From contig NZ_CP016808.1 in assembly GCF_002741035.1 (NCBI RefSeq), positions 1,426,001 to 1,490,000 of the forward strand: 64,000 nucleotides of DNA, written 5' to 3'. Within the stretch, counting starts at the first letter, position 1, and each line of letters opens with the position of its first letter. A program made the translations under genes and the position numbers. Below, piece by piece: positions 26,595-36,811 of the stretch. The stretch comes from Paenibacillus sp. BIHB 4019. Lineage in GTDB: Bacteria > Bacillota > Bacilli > Paenibacillales > Paenibacillaceae. The notes under the pieces are model-generated. The model made no database searches, was not told the DNA's origin, and worked only from the letters and a program-made list of their open reading frames with translations.

Positions 26595-29500
26595 CTAAAG
26601 CTTCAGCAGCTTGAAAATGACAGCTGCTGCCTGCGCCCTCGTCGTCTGCCCTTGCGGACGGTAGCTGCCGTCTTCGAATCCGTTCACTAAGCCTGCCTGC
26701 TGCATTGCGCTGACGGCCTCCTGAGCGAATCCGCTAATCGACTGCTCATCCGCAAAGGAAGGGAACGGCTTCGTGCTTGCGGTGCTTTCCCATGCGATTT
26801 GCTCCGTTGCACGGGCCAAAATAACAGCCATTTCCTCGCGCGTAATCGCGTCATGAATGCCAAACGTCCCATCTGGGCGCCCTTTCACGAGGCCCAGCTT
26901 CTCTGCCGAAGCAACGGCCGCTTCATACCAAGCGCCCTGCTTCACATCGCGCAGGCTGCTAGTCGCCTGCTCATCAATCAACCCAAGCGCGCCTAGCAGC
27001 AGCTGGACGAACTCCGCTCGCGTGACGGCCCTTGACGGCTCGAAGCTGCCGCCGCCCGTTCCGCTCACGATTTCGCGCGCTGCTAGCGCTTCAATCATCG
27101 TTTGGGCCCACTTCGCTTGGCCCAAATCTCCAAAAACCACATCCGCATAAGCAATCGCATAGCGGCTGAAATGCTCCGGCTGGAAGCGAACGACTCCAGC
27201 CGCCTCATCAACCTTCACGTTGCGCACGACTTCTAGTGCGCCGCCCTCGCCAACATAATAGACGACGACTTTATGCGCTTTTTCGCCCGCTTTTAGCGTA
27301 TATGCTAGCTCCACCGTTACTGGCGAATTCTGCTTCTGCCCAAAGGCATGAATTTCCTTGCCGTCTATGCTTAGCTTGAAGTCATAAACAGGGTGATCGC
27401 CTAATTTCGTCTTCACATTAGCCGGCAGCTCCGAGGCTGCCACTTGGACGGCTTCCAGCGTTAATTTCTTAGCTCCTGCCGCGACAATTCCCCCGGCCTT
27501 TGTAATGTCCACTGTAATCTGTACAGCTCCCGCTTTCACGGTGATGAACCGAACTTGTGGCGTTCCCGCTGCTAGCAGCAGTTCGAGAGGAATCTCCACT
27601 TTCGCTCCTGCTACGGCTCCCGCCTTGCTTGGCTCAAGCTGGATGCGCAGCGTGTTTGCCGATTGCAGGCTTGCCAGCGCTTTTTCCATATCGGCTGCGC
27701 TTAGCTGCGCTTGCAGCATGCCGCTCGCGTCTGCTGCCACCTTCACGGTTAGCCCATTTGCATTAGCTTCAACGCTCGCGCCGCTGCTCGTCGACCCCGC
27801 ACCTGTTCCGCTCGACGTACTGCCGCCCGTTCCGCCACCCGGCGTTCCCGGATCTGTTCCGCCACCCGGTGTTCCCGGATCTGTTCCGCCACCCGGTGTT
27901 CCCGGATCTGTTCCACCACCCGGCGTTCCCGGATCTGTTCCACCACCCGGCGTTCCCGGATCTGTTCCACCACCCGGTGTTCCAGGATCTGTTCCACCGC
28001 CCGGCGTTCCAGTATCTGCCAGCGTCTTCGCCGTCAATACGGCTGATCTATCCGATTCGCCCGCAGCGTAAACGGCGGTCACCTGATAAAAATAATCCGT
28101 ATTGGCGCTCAGGCCGCTATCCGCATACGATGCTGTGCTAATTGGCTGGGTGTTTGCCAGCACGTACGGCCCATTTTCATCCGTCGCACGATAAACGTTG
28201 TAGCCGCTCACGCCAGCGAGCGCTGTCCATGCCAGCTCTATCGCTTTGTCCGTCGCCGCGTTCACTTTCAGGCCAACCGGCGTCTCCTTCGTCGGCTCCT
28301 CCTGAACCGTCGTCCCATACACCTTCACCTCGCCAAACTGCGGCGTATACCAGTTGCCTGGATTGTTGCGCAGAACGGCATCGATCATCTGTACCCTTAC
28401 GTACCTTGCTTTGCCGCTCAGCTTATCGGAGGTAAAACCATACGTTTTATTGTCCGTCTTATCAAGCGCCGTCGTAAAGGTAACGCCGTCCAAGCTCGTT
28501 TCGATTTTGTATCTGTGATAGCCTTCTGAGCCATTATGCAAATACCACGAAAGCTGAATGTTCGTCAAGCTGTACACATCCCCAAGATCGACCTGCCACC
28601 ATGATGGCCAGCTGTTATTCGCTGCAACCCAGCTTGTCGTGTAGTCGCCATCATTCGCATAGGTGGCCGGACTATTTTCCAGCTCGCTCTTCGCTATGGC
28701 TGGCTTGCCCTGCGACAGCAGCTCGCCGTTTTGCTCCGGAACGACTTCGCCCGTTGCCTGGTTGTAGTACACTTTTTCAAAATAATCATATTTCGCATAG
28801 CCATTGCCCAGTGTAATCGGCAGCCAGTGCTGCTTCGCTTCGCCCGCTCCTGCTACCCAGCGGTTCGCCATATTCACAAAACTGATACCCGCGGAGCCTT
28901 CCATTTTCCAAATAAATCCGGATTGCGCCGAGAAGTTCGAATTATTGCCGATTCTGCGCAGGTCCGTCCAAGGCCCTGCAAGCGAAGTGGCGGAAGAATA
29001 CATGCCCTTGCTCGGGTACCAGCCTGCCGCCTCAGAGGTGAACAGGTAATAGTAGCCGTCTTTCTTAATGAGCGAAGGAGCCTCCCGATGCTTGCCCTCA
29101 TATACCTTGAGCACGACGCGCTCTACCGACAAATAGTCTGCAGACAGCTCATAAATAAACAAGTCTGCATTCGTGTTGCCCGAGGAAACGATATAGCCTT
29201 TGCCATCATCATCCTTGAAGAAGGTGATATCACGGGAATCGTTGCCTGCCGGACGCACACTGCCATGGAACGTCAGCGTCCCGCCGGGAGCGCCTGACAG
29301 CACCGCCGCTCTGCCGAGCGAGTAGTCCTTGTTATTTTCATAATGCAGCCAAATGACGATTTTGCCCGTTGCTTCGTTGTACGTGAAATTCCACGCCTCG
29401 AATTTGCTAGCCGCAAGCTCTGGATGAGAATCGCGGGTCAGCACCGTATCCACGAACGTCCAGTTGACTCCATCTGCCGATTGATGCAAATTCACCTGCT

Positions 29501-32500
29501 TGAATCCGTCTGTATCCGACACATATTCATAATAGTAATATAGATTTCCCAGCTTCAAAAAGCCGTCATGCGTAATCGTTGGCGTATGCGTCACATTGCC
29601 CGCATCGTCAAGCCACACGTTTTCCTTCGTATTGTCGTACATATCCAGACTAGCTGATGCGATGAACGTCCTTGCCTGTGCAGACTGCGAAAGCTCCGAG
29701 CCGCCGCCCGGATGGGTAGCCTTCACCTTGTAAAAATACGTCGTGTTGACCGCAAGCCCGTTGTCATCATACGCCATCGCTCTTCCGTTATACACCTGCT
29801 CATACGTGCCGTTCTCACTTTCTGAACGATATAGCGTGTAGGCCGTTGCACCCGGCACGCTTTGCCAGTTCAGGCTGATGGTCGTAACCTCGGCAGCAGC
29901 CGATGTTTTCACAGCAGTCGCCAGCAAGCCTTGCGGCACATCCAGCTGCATGTCGGAAGAATAAATTTTCACCTCATGCAGGCCTCTGTACCAGGTAACC
30001 GGCTTATCGGCGTTGTTCGTATGTCCAAACTGCCCCAAAATCGTCAGCTTCACATATCTGTATTTGCCTGTAAGCTTGTCGCTGTTGAAGGAAGGCGTCT
30101 TATTGCCGCTCTGGTCAATAAGCAGATCATACTGCTGATCATCAACGCTGCCTTCCACCTTATACGTGTAATAAACCTCCGAGCCGTTCCACTCCCGCCA
30201 GCTCAGATCAATGCGGCTCAAATCATATTCCCGTTCCAAATCGAAGCGCAGCGTCGTCGGAAACGAGGTGCTGCCCGAATCAAAGAAGTTGTCATTGCCG
30301 CCATCATTGTTCGTATCCTGAAAATACATCCCGTCATTCGCCATCGTCGCCGGGTTGCTGGACGCTTGCGAGCTCGCCACTACAGGCTTGCCCTGCGACA
30401 CAAGCAAATCGGTCGCCGTCTCAAAATGTCCCGTCGCCGCATTCAAATCCAAATCCCCGCTGTTCGTAATGGATGCCACGCCTTTATCCATTTCAAGCGG
30501 CAGCCAAATATATTGCGAGTTCATCAGGGCCGACGGATTCCAGCGGTCGCCTACATAGACGTAAGAAGTCGTTTCACTGCCGTAGACGCTGAGAATGAAA
30601 GACGGCTGCGTATAATACGTCGCCGGATCGCCGAACCGCTTAAGCTCGGACCAATCGCTGAGGCTGTTAATCGACTTGGCGCTTGAATAGTAGCCTTGAT
30701 TCGGGTACCAGCCGGACTGCCCCGATGTGAACAAGTAGTAGTACCCGTCCTTCTTCACAACGGCTGGCGCTTCCCTTCTGACACCCGGGAACAGCGTATA
30801 CATATACTGCTCGGTGTACAAATAATCGTCCGTCAACCTGAACACATTCAGGTCGGCGTTATTGTTCGAGGATGCGAATAAATACGCGCTGCCATCGTCA
30901 TCCTGGAACAGCGTAAAGTCACGAGCTTGCATCGCCCCCGGCTGGAAACGATTCACGTACTTGTAATCGCCGTCTACGGTGTCGGATACAGCAACGATCA
31001 TATTTGCCTGATTGTAGTTGCCCGCTTCCTCCCAATGTCCCCATAACACATATTTGCCTGTTTTTTCGTTGTACAGCACTTTAGGCCGCTCGATTTTCGC
31101 TGATGCCAGCTCCGGATGGGAGGCTGTCGTCAGCACATTGTTGCGGAACTCCCAGTGCTTAAGATCCTTCGATGCATACACCGAGACGCCTTTCAGCACC
31201 GCCGAATTATGTCCTTTATCCTCGCCGAACCAATAATACGTGTCCGCTACTTTGAGGATATAGCCGCCGTGGGCCTGAATCATGCCGCCCTCGTCATCGA
31301 ACCAGTATTCGCCGTTGCGAATCACATCCGCTTTGCCGGTATTGTCCTGTACCTTGATATCTGCCTTGATGCGGGTAGACGTGCCAGTTACAGTTCCCTC
31401 TGCTTTGAAACTGCCCACAGAGGCATAAGCAGATGGAGTAAGAGTATCCCACTGTACAGGCACCGTCGTGTACAGATTGTTCGTGTAATCGATTTTCACC
31501 CGATCCGGGAGCCTTGGCGCGATGCCCTTTTCCGTATAGATCGTTATGATCGGATCAAGCGTCCTCGGTACAGATAGGCCATGTACTAGTCGGCTCCAAG
31601 CCGCTTCATCGATGCGTTTGAAGCTGCCCGCCAGCGCACCGGATGGAAGCGTATAGGAGCTAGCTGCCTCCTGCGTCCACACGCCCGCCACATCCGTAGC
31701 GGAAGCTAGCGTCCACGCGCCGCCTGAATACGTATATTTCAGCCATTTGTCCTCGGAATTCAGCTTGAACATATCGGCTCCATCCGCGATAGGCGAGACG
31801 TATGCCGCGTTCGTGCCCAGCTCCGTCCAGCTTTTCCCGTTGCGGCTCACCGCATAATGCAGCGTTTCCGTGCCGCTGACCAGCTTGTTATAAGCAAATA
31901 AATAAGCGGTATTTGCATCCTGCTCCAAAATTTTAACGTCGAACACCCGCGTTTTCGATACGCTGCCCCGCGTAATGGTCGCCGTCAGCTTAACGAGCAA
32001 ATCTCCTTCGCCAATAGCAGGACGGCTAACCATGCCGTCTGGGCGCAGGTTAACCGGATGGTCCGACTGCCACGAAATTTTCGTGCGGTTCGCCCCTGCA
32101 TCCGGCAGGCTGAGCTTCGCTGTCGCTCCATCGGCATGCGCGACCGCAAGCGCGTCCTTGTCATTTTCGACCGCTGCCTCGTCTGACAAATCGGCCAGCA
32201 CCTTGAGCTGGAACAGCTTCGTGTCTGACGCATTGCCCCGTTTAATCGTCACGGTCAACGTTACGTCCACGTCTGGCTGTCCAAAGGCAGGACGCGTGAC
32301 CTTCCCAGCTCTATCAACAACTGCCGGCTGGTCGGATTCCCAGGCCAGTGTCGTGCCGTTGGCGCCTTTAGCCGGCAGCGAAAGATCGGCCATCACCTTG
32401 GCTAAATCGCCGGGCAGCGTCAAAGCCGCCTTATCTGCCGCTACTTTAGCCAGATCCTCCGGATAAGTGAACAAGGCCACCTCCTTCGGACCCAACGCCC

Positions 32501-34160
32501 GATTGAACACATAAAAATCATCGATTTTGCCGTCAAAATACGGATCGGCGCTAAACATCGAACGGCCGATATAGTTCAGCGTCGTTTGACCCAAATCCTT
32601 AGGCTTCAGCGTCATATTGGCATTGCGCCCCACCTCTACGCCGTCCACGTACAACACGCCTGTAGAGCCCGAAAGCGTCATCGCATAATGAACCCAGCGA
32701 TCAGTTGCCTGCTGTGCAGGGGTAACGCCGACAATTTGCTCGCTGCCGCCATTTTTCAAGACGAAGCGCGACTCATTGGCGCCAGTTGCTGGCGTAAAGA
32801 ATATATAATTGTTCGTGCCGAGCCCGATATCGAACACACGAGTCCACTGCTTGAGCGTGTCCTGCTTCACCCAGAAAGCAAAGCTGACCTCGCTCAAATC
32901 CTTCAGCATGCCCGCCGGAAGCGACACATAGCCATTCGAGCCATTGAGATCGACAGCTCCGCCCGATCGGCCGGTTGTCCAAGATGCCCCGCCGGCAAGC
33001 GTTGCTTTACCCTGATTGCTGCTGGCTCCTAGCGGCGATACCTGCGTCCCTGACGTTTCATTGAACGGGTAAGCCGCTACTATGCCCGGCAGCAAATCTG
33101 GCGATTCCGGCAGAACCAGCACCGTTGTCAACGAGATGGTTGAAGAAACGACCTCATATTTATTGACCTCCGCTGCAACCTGATAGTAATACGTTACGCC
33201 GGAAGCCAGTCCCTTGTCCTCATAGTGCTTATCTGTTCCGACATACACTGGAGTGAAGCCCGCGGCCGCATCAGTCGAGCGGTATACGCGGTAGGTAGCT
33301 CCCGTTACCGTGCTGTCCCAGCTAATCGTTGCCGCAGACGATGTAATGCCCGTTGCCTGCAAATCGCTCGGAGCCTCCGGCTTCGGGCTCGGAATTTGCC
33401 AAATGCCTACATCATCAAGCGCGCTTTTTTCCCAGCGGGAGCGGAAGCCCGCTTTCCCTGACGTAAGGGATGTATCTGTTATATTAAAAATAAGCTTGTC
33501 ATCCACGTAGGCTTTCATTTTGCTGCCTTCGACGATTATACGCATTGTGTACCATTGGTTCACATTAATTGTAATCGGATATTCCCCGAGCGTTGTTGTA
33601 TTACCGCCTACCCGTTTGGATAGGGAGAACCGATTATCCCCCAGCTGGAACATATAAAAATTGTTCACATCGCTGTATCGTGCCAAAATGCCGGGAAACG
33701 CTCCCGCAGCCACTTTTTTCACCTTGGCCTCGTACACGTAGTCGCTGCCAATATCCTGATTGACAGATGCAATGGCCTCGTCCCCCGCGCTTACGTACAG
33801 CACCTGATTGCTAGCCGAAGCCGGATCAGCTGCTGCTTTAATAATGCTGCTGTTATTAACCGTCCACCCTTGCAAATCGCCATCCTGAAAATCATCCGTA
33901 AACAGCGGTTCGTTGGCAACAGCTGCTGCCTCCTGAGCGACGAGCAACTGCTGCTCTCCCGCTCCTCCTTGTCCCTCTTGCGACTCCCCTGTTTCACTTT
34001 GCTGCTGCGATTGTTGATTTCCTTCTGCTGTCATTCCCGTTTCTTCTAAGGCTAGCATAGATTCCGCCGATGCCGTTGCCGTATAGACAGGCATGATCCC
34101 AGGCAAAACGATCATCAGTGCCAGCACAAGCTTGGATAGTGCAGCTATGGATTTCTTCAA
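26595..34160 (-). CDS. Giant secreted SLH-anchored protein with two GH43-like modules
   Basis: 2521 residues. The signal peptide (LKKSIAALSKLVLALMIVLP) starts at a TTG preceded by GGTGGGGAGGG; the frame extends to 34355 but without a ribosome site. Approximate order: LamG/DUF1080-like (85-245), FnIII (255-345), LamG (355-560), two Ig-like repeats (575-745), GH43-like module 1 (940-1235; IQAHGGYILKVADTYYWFGE), discoidin/F5-8C (1245-1400), FnIII, GH43-like module 2 (1500-1800), discoidin (1810-1950), FnIII, a GTPGGGTDP linker, a beta-rich domain, and three SLH repeats at the end (VTRAEFVQLLLGALGL, ITREEMAVILARA, TTRAQAAAVIFKLLKL). SLH domains bind pyruvylated wall polymer, so the enzyme is displayed on the cell surface. 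Family members act on galactan or arabinan; the substrate here is inferred only. A cre-like site overlaps the promoter region. Confidence 0.88.
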   Translation of the reverse strand: MKKSIAALSKLVLALMIVLPGIMPVYTATASAESMLALEETGMTAEGNQQSQQQSETGESQEGQGGAGEQQLLVAQEAAAVANEPLFTDDFQDGDLQGWTVNNSSIIKAAADPASASNQVLYVSAGDEAIASVNQDIGSDYVYEAKVKKVAAGAFPGILARYSDVNNFYMFQLGDNRFSLSKRVGGNTTTLGEYPITINVNQWYTMRIIVEGSKMKAYVDDKLIFNITDTSLTSGKAGFRSRWEKSALDDVGIWQIPSPKPEAPSDLQATGITSSAATISWDSTVTGATYRVYRSTDAAAGFTPVYVGTDKHYEDKGLASGVTYYYQVAAEVNKYEVVSSTISLTTVLVLPESPDLLPGIVAAYPFNETSGTQVSPLGASSNQGKATLAGGASWTTGRSGGAVDLNGSNGYVSLPAGMLKDLSEVSFAFWVKQDTLKQWTRVFDIGLGTNNYIFFTPATGANESRFVLKNGGSEQIVGVTPAQQATDRWVHYAMTLSGSTGVLYVDGVEVGRNANMTLKPKDLGQTTLNYIGRSMFSADPYFDGKIDDFYVFNRALGPKEVALFTYPEDLAKVAADKAALTLPGDLAKVMADLSLPAKGANGTTLAWESDQPAVVDRAGKVTRPAFGQPDVDVTLTVTIKRGNASDTKLFQLKVLADLSDEAAVENDKDALAVAHADGATAKLSLPDAGANRTKISWQSDHPVNLRPDGMVSRPAIGEGDLLVKLTATITRGSVSKTRVFDVKILEQDANTAYLFAYNKLVSGTETLHYAVSRNGKSWTELGTNAAYVSPIADGADMFKLNSEDKWLKYTYSGGAWTLASATDVAGVWTQEAASSYTLPSGALAGSFKRIDEAAWSRLVHGLSVPRTLDPIITIYTEKGIAPRLPDRVKIDYTNNLYTTVPVQWDTLTPSAYASVGSFKAEGTVTGTSTRIKADIKVQDNTGKADVIRNGEYWFDDEGGMIQAHGGYILKVADTYYWFGEDKGHNSAVLKGVSVYASKDLKHWEFRNNVLTTASHPELASAKIERPKVLYNEKTGKYVLWGHWEEAGNYNQANMIVAVSDTVDGDYKYVNRFQPGAMQARDFTLFQDDDGSAYLFASSNNNADLNVFRLTDDYLYTEQYMYTLFPGVRREAPAVVKKDGYYYLFTSGQSGWYPNQGYYSSAKSINSLSDWSELKRFGDPATYYTQPSFILSVYGSETTSYVYVGDRWNPSALMNSQYIWLPLEMDKGVASITNSGDLDLNAATGHFETATDLLVSQGKPVVASSQASSNPATMANDGMYFQDTNNDGGNDNFFDSGSTSFPTTLRFDLEREYDLSRIDLSWREWNGSEVYYTYKVEGSVDDQQYDLLIDQSGNKTPSFNSDKLTGKYRYVKLTILGQFGHTNNADKPVTWYRGLHEVKIYSSDMQLDVPQGLLATAVKTSAAAEVTTISLNWQSVPGATAYTLYRSESENGTYEQVYNGRAMAYDDNGLAVNTTYFYKVKATHPGGGSELSQSAQARTFIASASLDMYDNTKENVWLDDAGNVTHTPTITHDGFLKLGNLYYYYEYVSDTDGFKQVNLHQSADGVNWTFVDTVLTRDSHPELAASKFEAWNFTYNEATGKIVIWLHYENNKDYSLGRAAVLSGAPGGTLTFHGSVRPAGNDSRDITFFKDDDGKGYIVSSGNTNADLFIYELSADYLSVERVVLKVYEGKHREAPSLIKKDGYYYLFTSEAAGWYPSKGMYSSATSLAGPWTDLRRIGNNSNFSAQSGFIWKMEGSAGISFVNMANRWVAGAGEAKQHWLPITLGNGYAKYDYFEKVYYNQATGEVVPEQNGELLSQGKPAIAKSELENSPATYANDGDYTTSWVAANNSWPSWWQVDLGDVYSLTNIQLSWYLHNGSEGYHRYKIETSLDGVTFTTALDKTDNKTYGFTSDKLSGKARYVRVQMIDAVLRNNPGNWYTPQFGEVKVYGTTVQEEPTKETPVGLKVNAATDKAIELAWTALAGVSGYNVYRATDENGPYVLANTQPISTASYADSGLSANTDYFYQVTAVYAAGESDRSAVLTAKTLADTGTPGGGTDPGTPGGGTDPGTPGGGTDPGTPGGGTDPGTPGGGTDPGTPGGGTDPGTPGGGTGGSTSSGTGAGSTSSGASVEANANGLTVKVAADASGMLQAQLSAADMEKALASLQSANTLRIQLEPSKAGAVAGAKVEIPLELLLAAGTPQVRFITVKAGAVQITVDITKAGGIVAAGAKKLTLEAVQVAASELPANVKTKLGDHPVYDFKLSIDGKEIHAFGQKQNSPVTVELAYTLKAGEKAHKVVVYYVGEGGALEVVRNVKVDEAAGVVRFQPEHFSRYAIAYADVVFGDLGQAKWAQTMIEALAAREIVSGTGGGSFEPSRAVTRAEFVQLLLGALGLIDEQATSSLRDVKQGAWYEAAVASAEKLGLVKGRPDGTFGIHDAITREEMAVILARATEQIAWESTASTKPFPSFADEQSISGFAQEAVSAMQQAGLVNGFEDGSYRPQGQTTRAQAAAVIFKLLKL
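27829..28013 (-). repeat. 27-bp tandem repeat encoding the GTPGGGTDP linker
   Basis: Six near-identical 27-bp units encode GTPGGGTDP and a seventh ends GTPGGGTGG. They separate the enzyme modules from the SLH anchor. Third-position changes between units show the array is older than a recent slippage, but copy number may vary between strains. Confidence 0.9.
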
Positions 34161-34193
34161 TTGCGACCCTCCCCACCTAAAAATAGATTTAAT

Positions 34194-34209
34194 TGGTAAG
34201 CGCTTACAA
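34194..34209 (-). promoter_or_regulatory. cre-like site (CcpA operator) before the SLH glycosidase gene
   Basis: Minus strand TTGTAAGCGCTTACCA closely matches the catabolite-responsive element (TGNAARCGNTNNCA type). It sits 34 bp before the TTG start, where bound CcpA would block transcription when good sugars are present. Confidence 0.65.
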
Positions 34210-34482
34210 TTCATTGGCCTAATGATTTTTCCTAAAGCTTGCCGAACCTTAGCGCTTGTAATAAATCTATTGTAGGACTGTACAACGTCTATCTTTAAGT
34301 GCAACTTGGGCAGGTTTAGTGAACGATCTGGCGAATCGTTACTGAACGATTTCAACTTTTGTGGAAAATATGGCTATCTTCCCGTTGCCGAAAGGTGACG
34401 GGAGCCCGCTATATCAGCACCGCGCCGTTTGATGCCGCCTATCAAAAAAAGAGCGAGCAAGATTTTCTCCTGCCGCCCTGTA

Positions 34483-35157
34483 CTAAACAAGTTCTCCCTC
34501 TGCTCCCTGGTCGCCGCACAAATATACAACGCGGTCGCACATTGCAGCCGTGTCCTCCTTGTCATGCGTAACGAGCAGGCATGTCATGTTTGCTGCGCGC
34601 AGCAGCTGCTTCAGTTCAACCCGAATGCTTTCTTTCAGCTCAGAATCCAGGCTGCTGAACGGCTCATCCATTAGCAGCAGCTCCGGCCTTGGCGCGAGAG
34701 AGCGGGCAAAAGCGACACGCTGCTGCTGCCCGCCGCTCAATTCATGCGGATATCTGCGGCGATAATCCCCCAGACGAATCAGCTCAAGCATGCTCTCCAG
34801 CCGCTGCTGACGCTCCTTGCGGGGCAGACGATGCAGGCCAAACTTAATGTTGCCCTCAACCGTCAGATGAGGAAACAGCGCATAATCCTGAAAAATCATT
34901 CCGATGCCCCGCTTCTCTGGCTGCACAAAGCAATGCTTGTCCACGAGCGTTTTGCCGTTAACGGCAACTGTGCCGGATTGCGGCGCTTCGAGTCCGGCAA
35001 CAATTCGCAGCAGCGTGCTTTTTCCCCCGCCGCTTGGCCCTAGCAGGCCCACCAATTCCCCTTTGGCAATCTGCATGGAGAAGTTGTCCAATATGTTGCC
35101 TCGCTCTTTGCCGTATTTAAATGAAAGGTTCGAAGCTTCAAAATATGAATTCGTCAT
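34483..35157 (-). CDS. Iron(III) ABC importer ATPase (FbpC/FutC type)
   Basis: 224 residues with Walker A GPSGGGKST, signature LSGGQQQRV, Walker B ELLLMDEPFSSLD and switch VTHDKEDTAAM. MIFQDYALFPHLTVEGNI is the usual Q-loop of the iron/thiamine/spermidine importer ATPases. At 224 residues it is short: the C-terminal regulatory domain of FbpC/PotA (about 350 residues) is missing. Its ATG overlaps the permease stop as ATGA (35154-35157), so translation is coupled. Third gene of the operon. Confidence 0.88.
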   Translation of the reverse strand: MTNSYFEASNLSFKYGKERGNILDNFSMQIAKGELVGLLGPSGGGKSTLLRIVAGLEAPQSGTVAVNGKTLVDKHCFVQPEKRGIGMIFQDYALFPHLTVEGNIKFGLHRLPRKERQQRLESMLELIRLGDYRRRYPHELSGGQQQRVAFARSLAPRPELLLMDEPFSSLDSELKESIRVELKQLLRAANMTCLLVTHDKEDTAAMCDRVVYLCGDQGAEGELV

Positions 35158-36809
35158 GTCTCCTTCCTCTCCCCCAACCAATAATAGAAACAGACCGATG
35201 CCAGGCCAATGGCAATAATGAATAGCGATGGTACGGAGGCCTGATGAATTTGCTCATCACTTGCATATTGATAGACTTTGGCCGCTAATGTCTCGAAATT
35301 GAATGGACGAAGCAGCAAGGTAAGCGGCAGCTCCTTGACGATTTCCATAAACGTCAAAATGAAGCCTGTAAGTACAGCCCCCTTAATCATCGGCAGGTCG
35401 ACCCGAAAAAAGGTACGCGTCATTCCATGGCCAAGTGCTCTTGATGCCTCGCTATAGCGGTTGCCCACCTTATTGAAGCCCGCTTCCACTGCATTGAAGC
35501 CAACGGACAGAAAACGAATAACGTAGGCGAACACCAGCATCACCAGTGACATGCTCAGCACCAGCTTGTTCGCGCCTAGACCAAGCCGCTCATACAAGCC
35601 GCTAAAACGTCCATCCAGCGAAATAAACAATGCGAGCACACTGATCGACAGCACCGCGCCTGGAATCGAATAACCCGTTGCAATAAGCTTGGTCAAGCCA
35701 ATCGTCAGTATCGAGCGCTTCGAGAAGCGGCTAACGTTGGCGATAATGACAGCCAGCACCATCAGAAGCGTAATAGACACGGCCGCTATGAGCAGCGTAT
35801 TGCCGAGCAGGCCGGCGAACTTGGCATTCAGCACCTCGCGGTACGTCCACGTTGCCCAGACGATCAGCTGCATGACCGGAATGGCGAAGGAACAGGCGAA
35901 TACAATGACGCCAAGCCCTGCAGCTGCGCATGCCGACAAGCCGCTCAGCTTGCGCCGGGCCAGCGGCCTGAGGCTGCTTCCAGCGGTGTGAAACGCTTTT
36001 TTCCTGCTCATAAAACGCTCGATTACAAATACGCCGACGACCGCGCACATGAGCAGGCTGGATAAGCGCAGCGCCGAATCCACATCGTACATGCCGAACC
36101 AGGTTTTGAAAATCGCCGTTGTAAACGTAGGAATGCCAAAATGCTTGGCCACGCCGTAATCGTTCAACACCTCGAATACAACTAGGCTCGCCCCGCCCGC
36201 TATTGCCGTTTGCGATACAGGCAGTGCGATTGTGAAGAAAATGGATAATGGGCCTCGCCCTAGCAGTCTTGCATTTTCAATAAAAGCGGCGCTTTGCCGC
36301 TCCAGCATCGTTTTCACAATTAAATACACGTAGGGGAACAAGCAGCATGTAAAAATAAAGATGGCGCCTTTCATCGACATGATGTCGAAATAAGCTTGAT
36401 TCGCCGTCACGCCCAGCTGATTGCGCAAAAAGGACTGTACGCTGCCCGTATAGCTGAGCATCGAGCTGTATGTATACGCCGCAATATACGGCGGAATCGC
36501 AAGCGGCAGCACAAAAGCAAAATGAAAAAAACGCCTAAATGGAAAATCATAAGCTGCAACAAGCCAGGCCAGCGTCACCCCAAGCAGAACCGAGCAGGTG
36601 CCGGCACCTAATACCAGCCATAAGGACTGCAGCGCCGAGTCCAGCAGCACGTACTGCTGAATATGTGCCCAGTTTTCATTGGGCTCCCTTAGAAGGCCGA
36701 GTAAAATATAGAGAGACGGGGCAAGAGCTGCTAGAGCCCCCGCCACCGTCATGATTGTCCAGCCGTTTAACTGTTTTCTCAGGTTTCTCCATGCTGTGAG
36801 GGCAGACAT
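35154..36809 (-). CDS. Iron(III) ABC importer permease (FbpB type)
   Basis: 551 residues with about 12 membrane helices formed by two fused permease halves. Each half carries the ABC importer coupling motif: ENARLLGRGPLSIFFTIALP and EASRALGHGMTRTFFRVDLP. Such double-length permeases are characteristic of the Fbp/Fut ferric-iron family. It starts three bases after the binding-protein stop and overlaps the ATPase start, so the three genes form one operon. Confidence 0.9.
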   Translation of the reverse strand: MSALTAWRNLRKQLNGWTIMTVAGALAALAPSLYILLGLLREPNENWAHIQQYVLLDSALQSLWLVLGAGTCSVLLGVTLAWLVAAYDFPFRRFFHFAFVLPLAIPPYIAAYTYSSMLSYTGSVQSFLRNQLGVTANQAYFDIMSMKGAIFIFTCCLFPYVYLIVKTMLERQSAAFIENARLLGRGPLSIFFTIALPVSQTAIAGGASLVVFEVLNDYGVAKHFGIPTFTTAIFKTWFGMYDVDSALRLSSLLMCAVVGVFVIERFMSRKKAFHTAGSSLRPLARRKLSGLSACAAAGLGVIVFACSFAIPVMQLIVWATWTYREVLNAKFAGLLGNTLLIAAVSITLLMVLAVIIANVSRFSKRSILTIGLTKLIATGYSIPGAVLSISVLALFISLDGRFSGLYERLGLGANKLVLSMSLVMLVFAYVIRFLSVGFNAVEAGFNKVGNRYSEASRALGHGMTRTFFRVDLPMIKGAVLTGFILTFMEIVKELPLTLLLRPFNFETLAAKVYQYASDEQIHQASVPSLFIIAIGLASVCFYYWLGERKET

Positions 36810-36811
36810 GT

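Noticed and set aside
27505..28071. Long plus-strand open frame, proline-rich
   Set aside because: It is the antisense shadow of the GTPGGGTDP linker and neighbouring domain of the SLH protein; no ribosome site.
29862..30686. 274-codon plus-strand open frame
   Set aside because: Antisense to the GH43/discoidin region with composition typical of a shadow frame.
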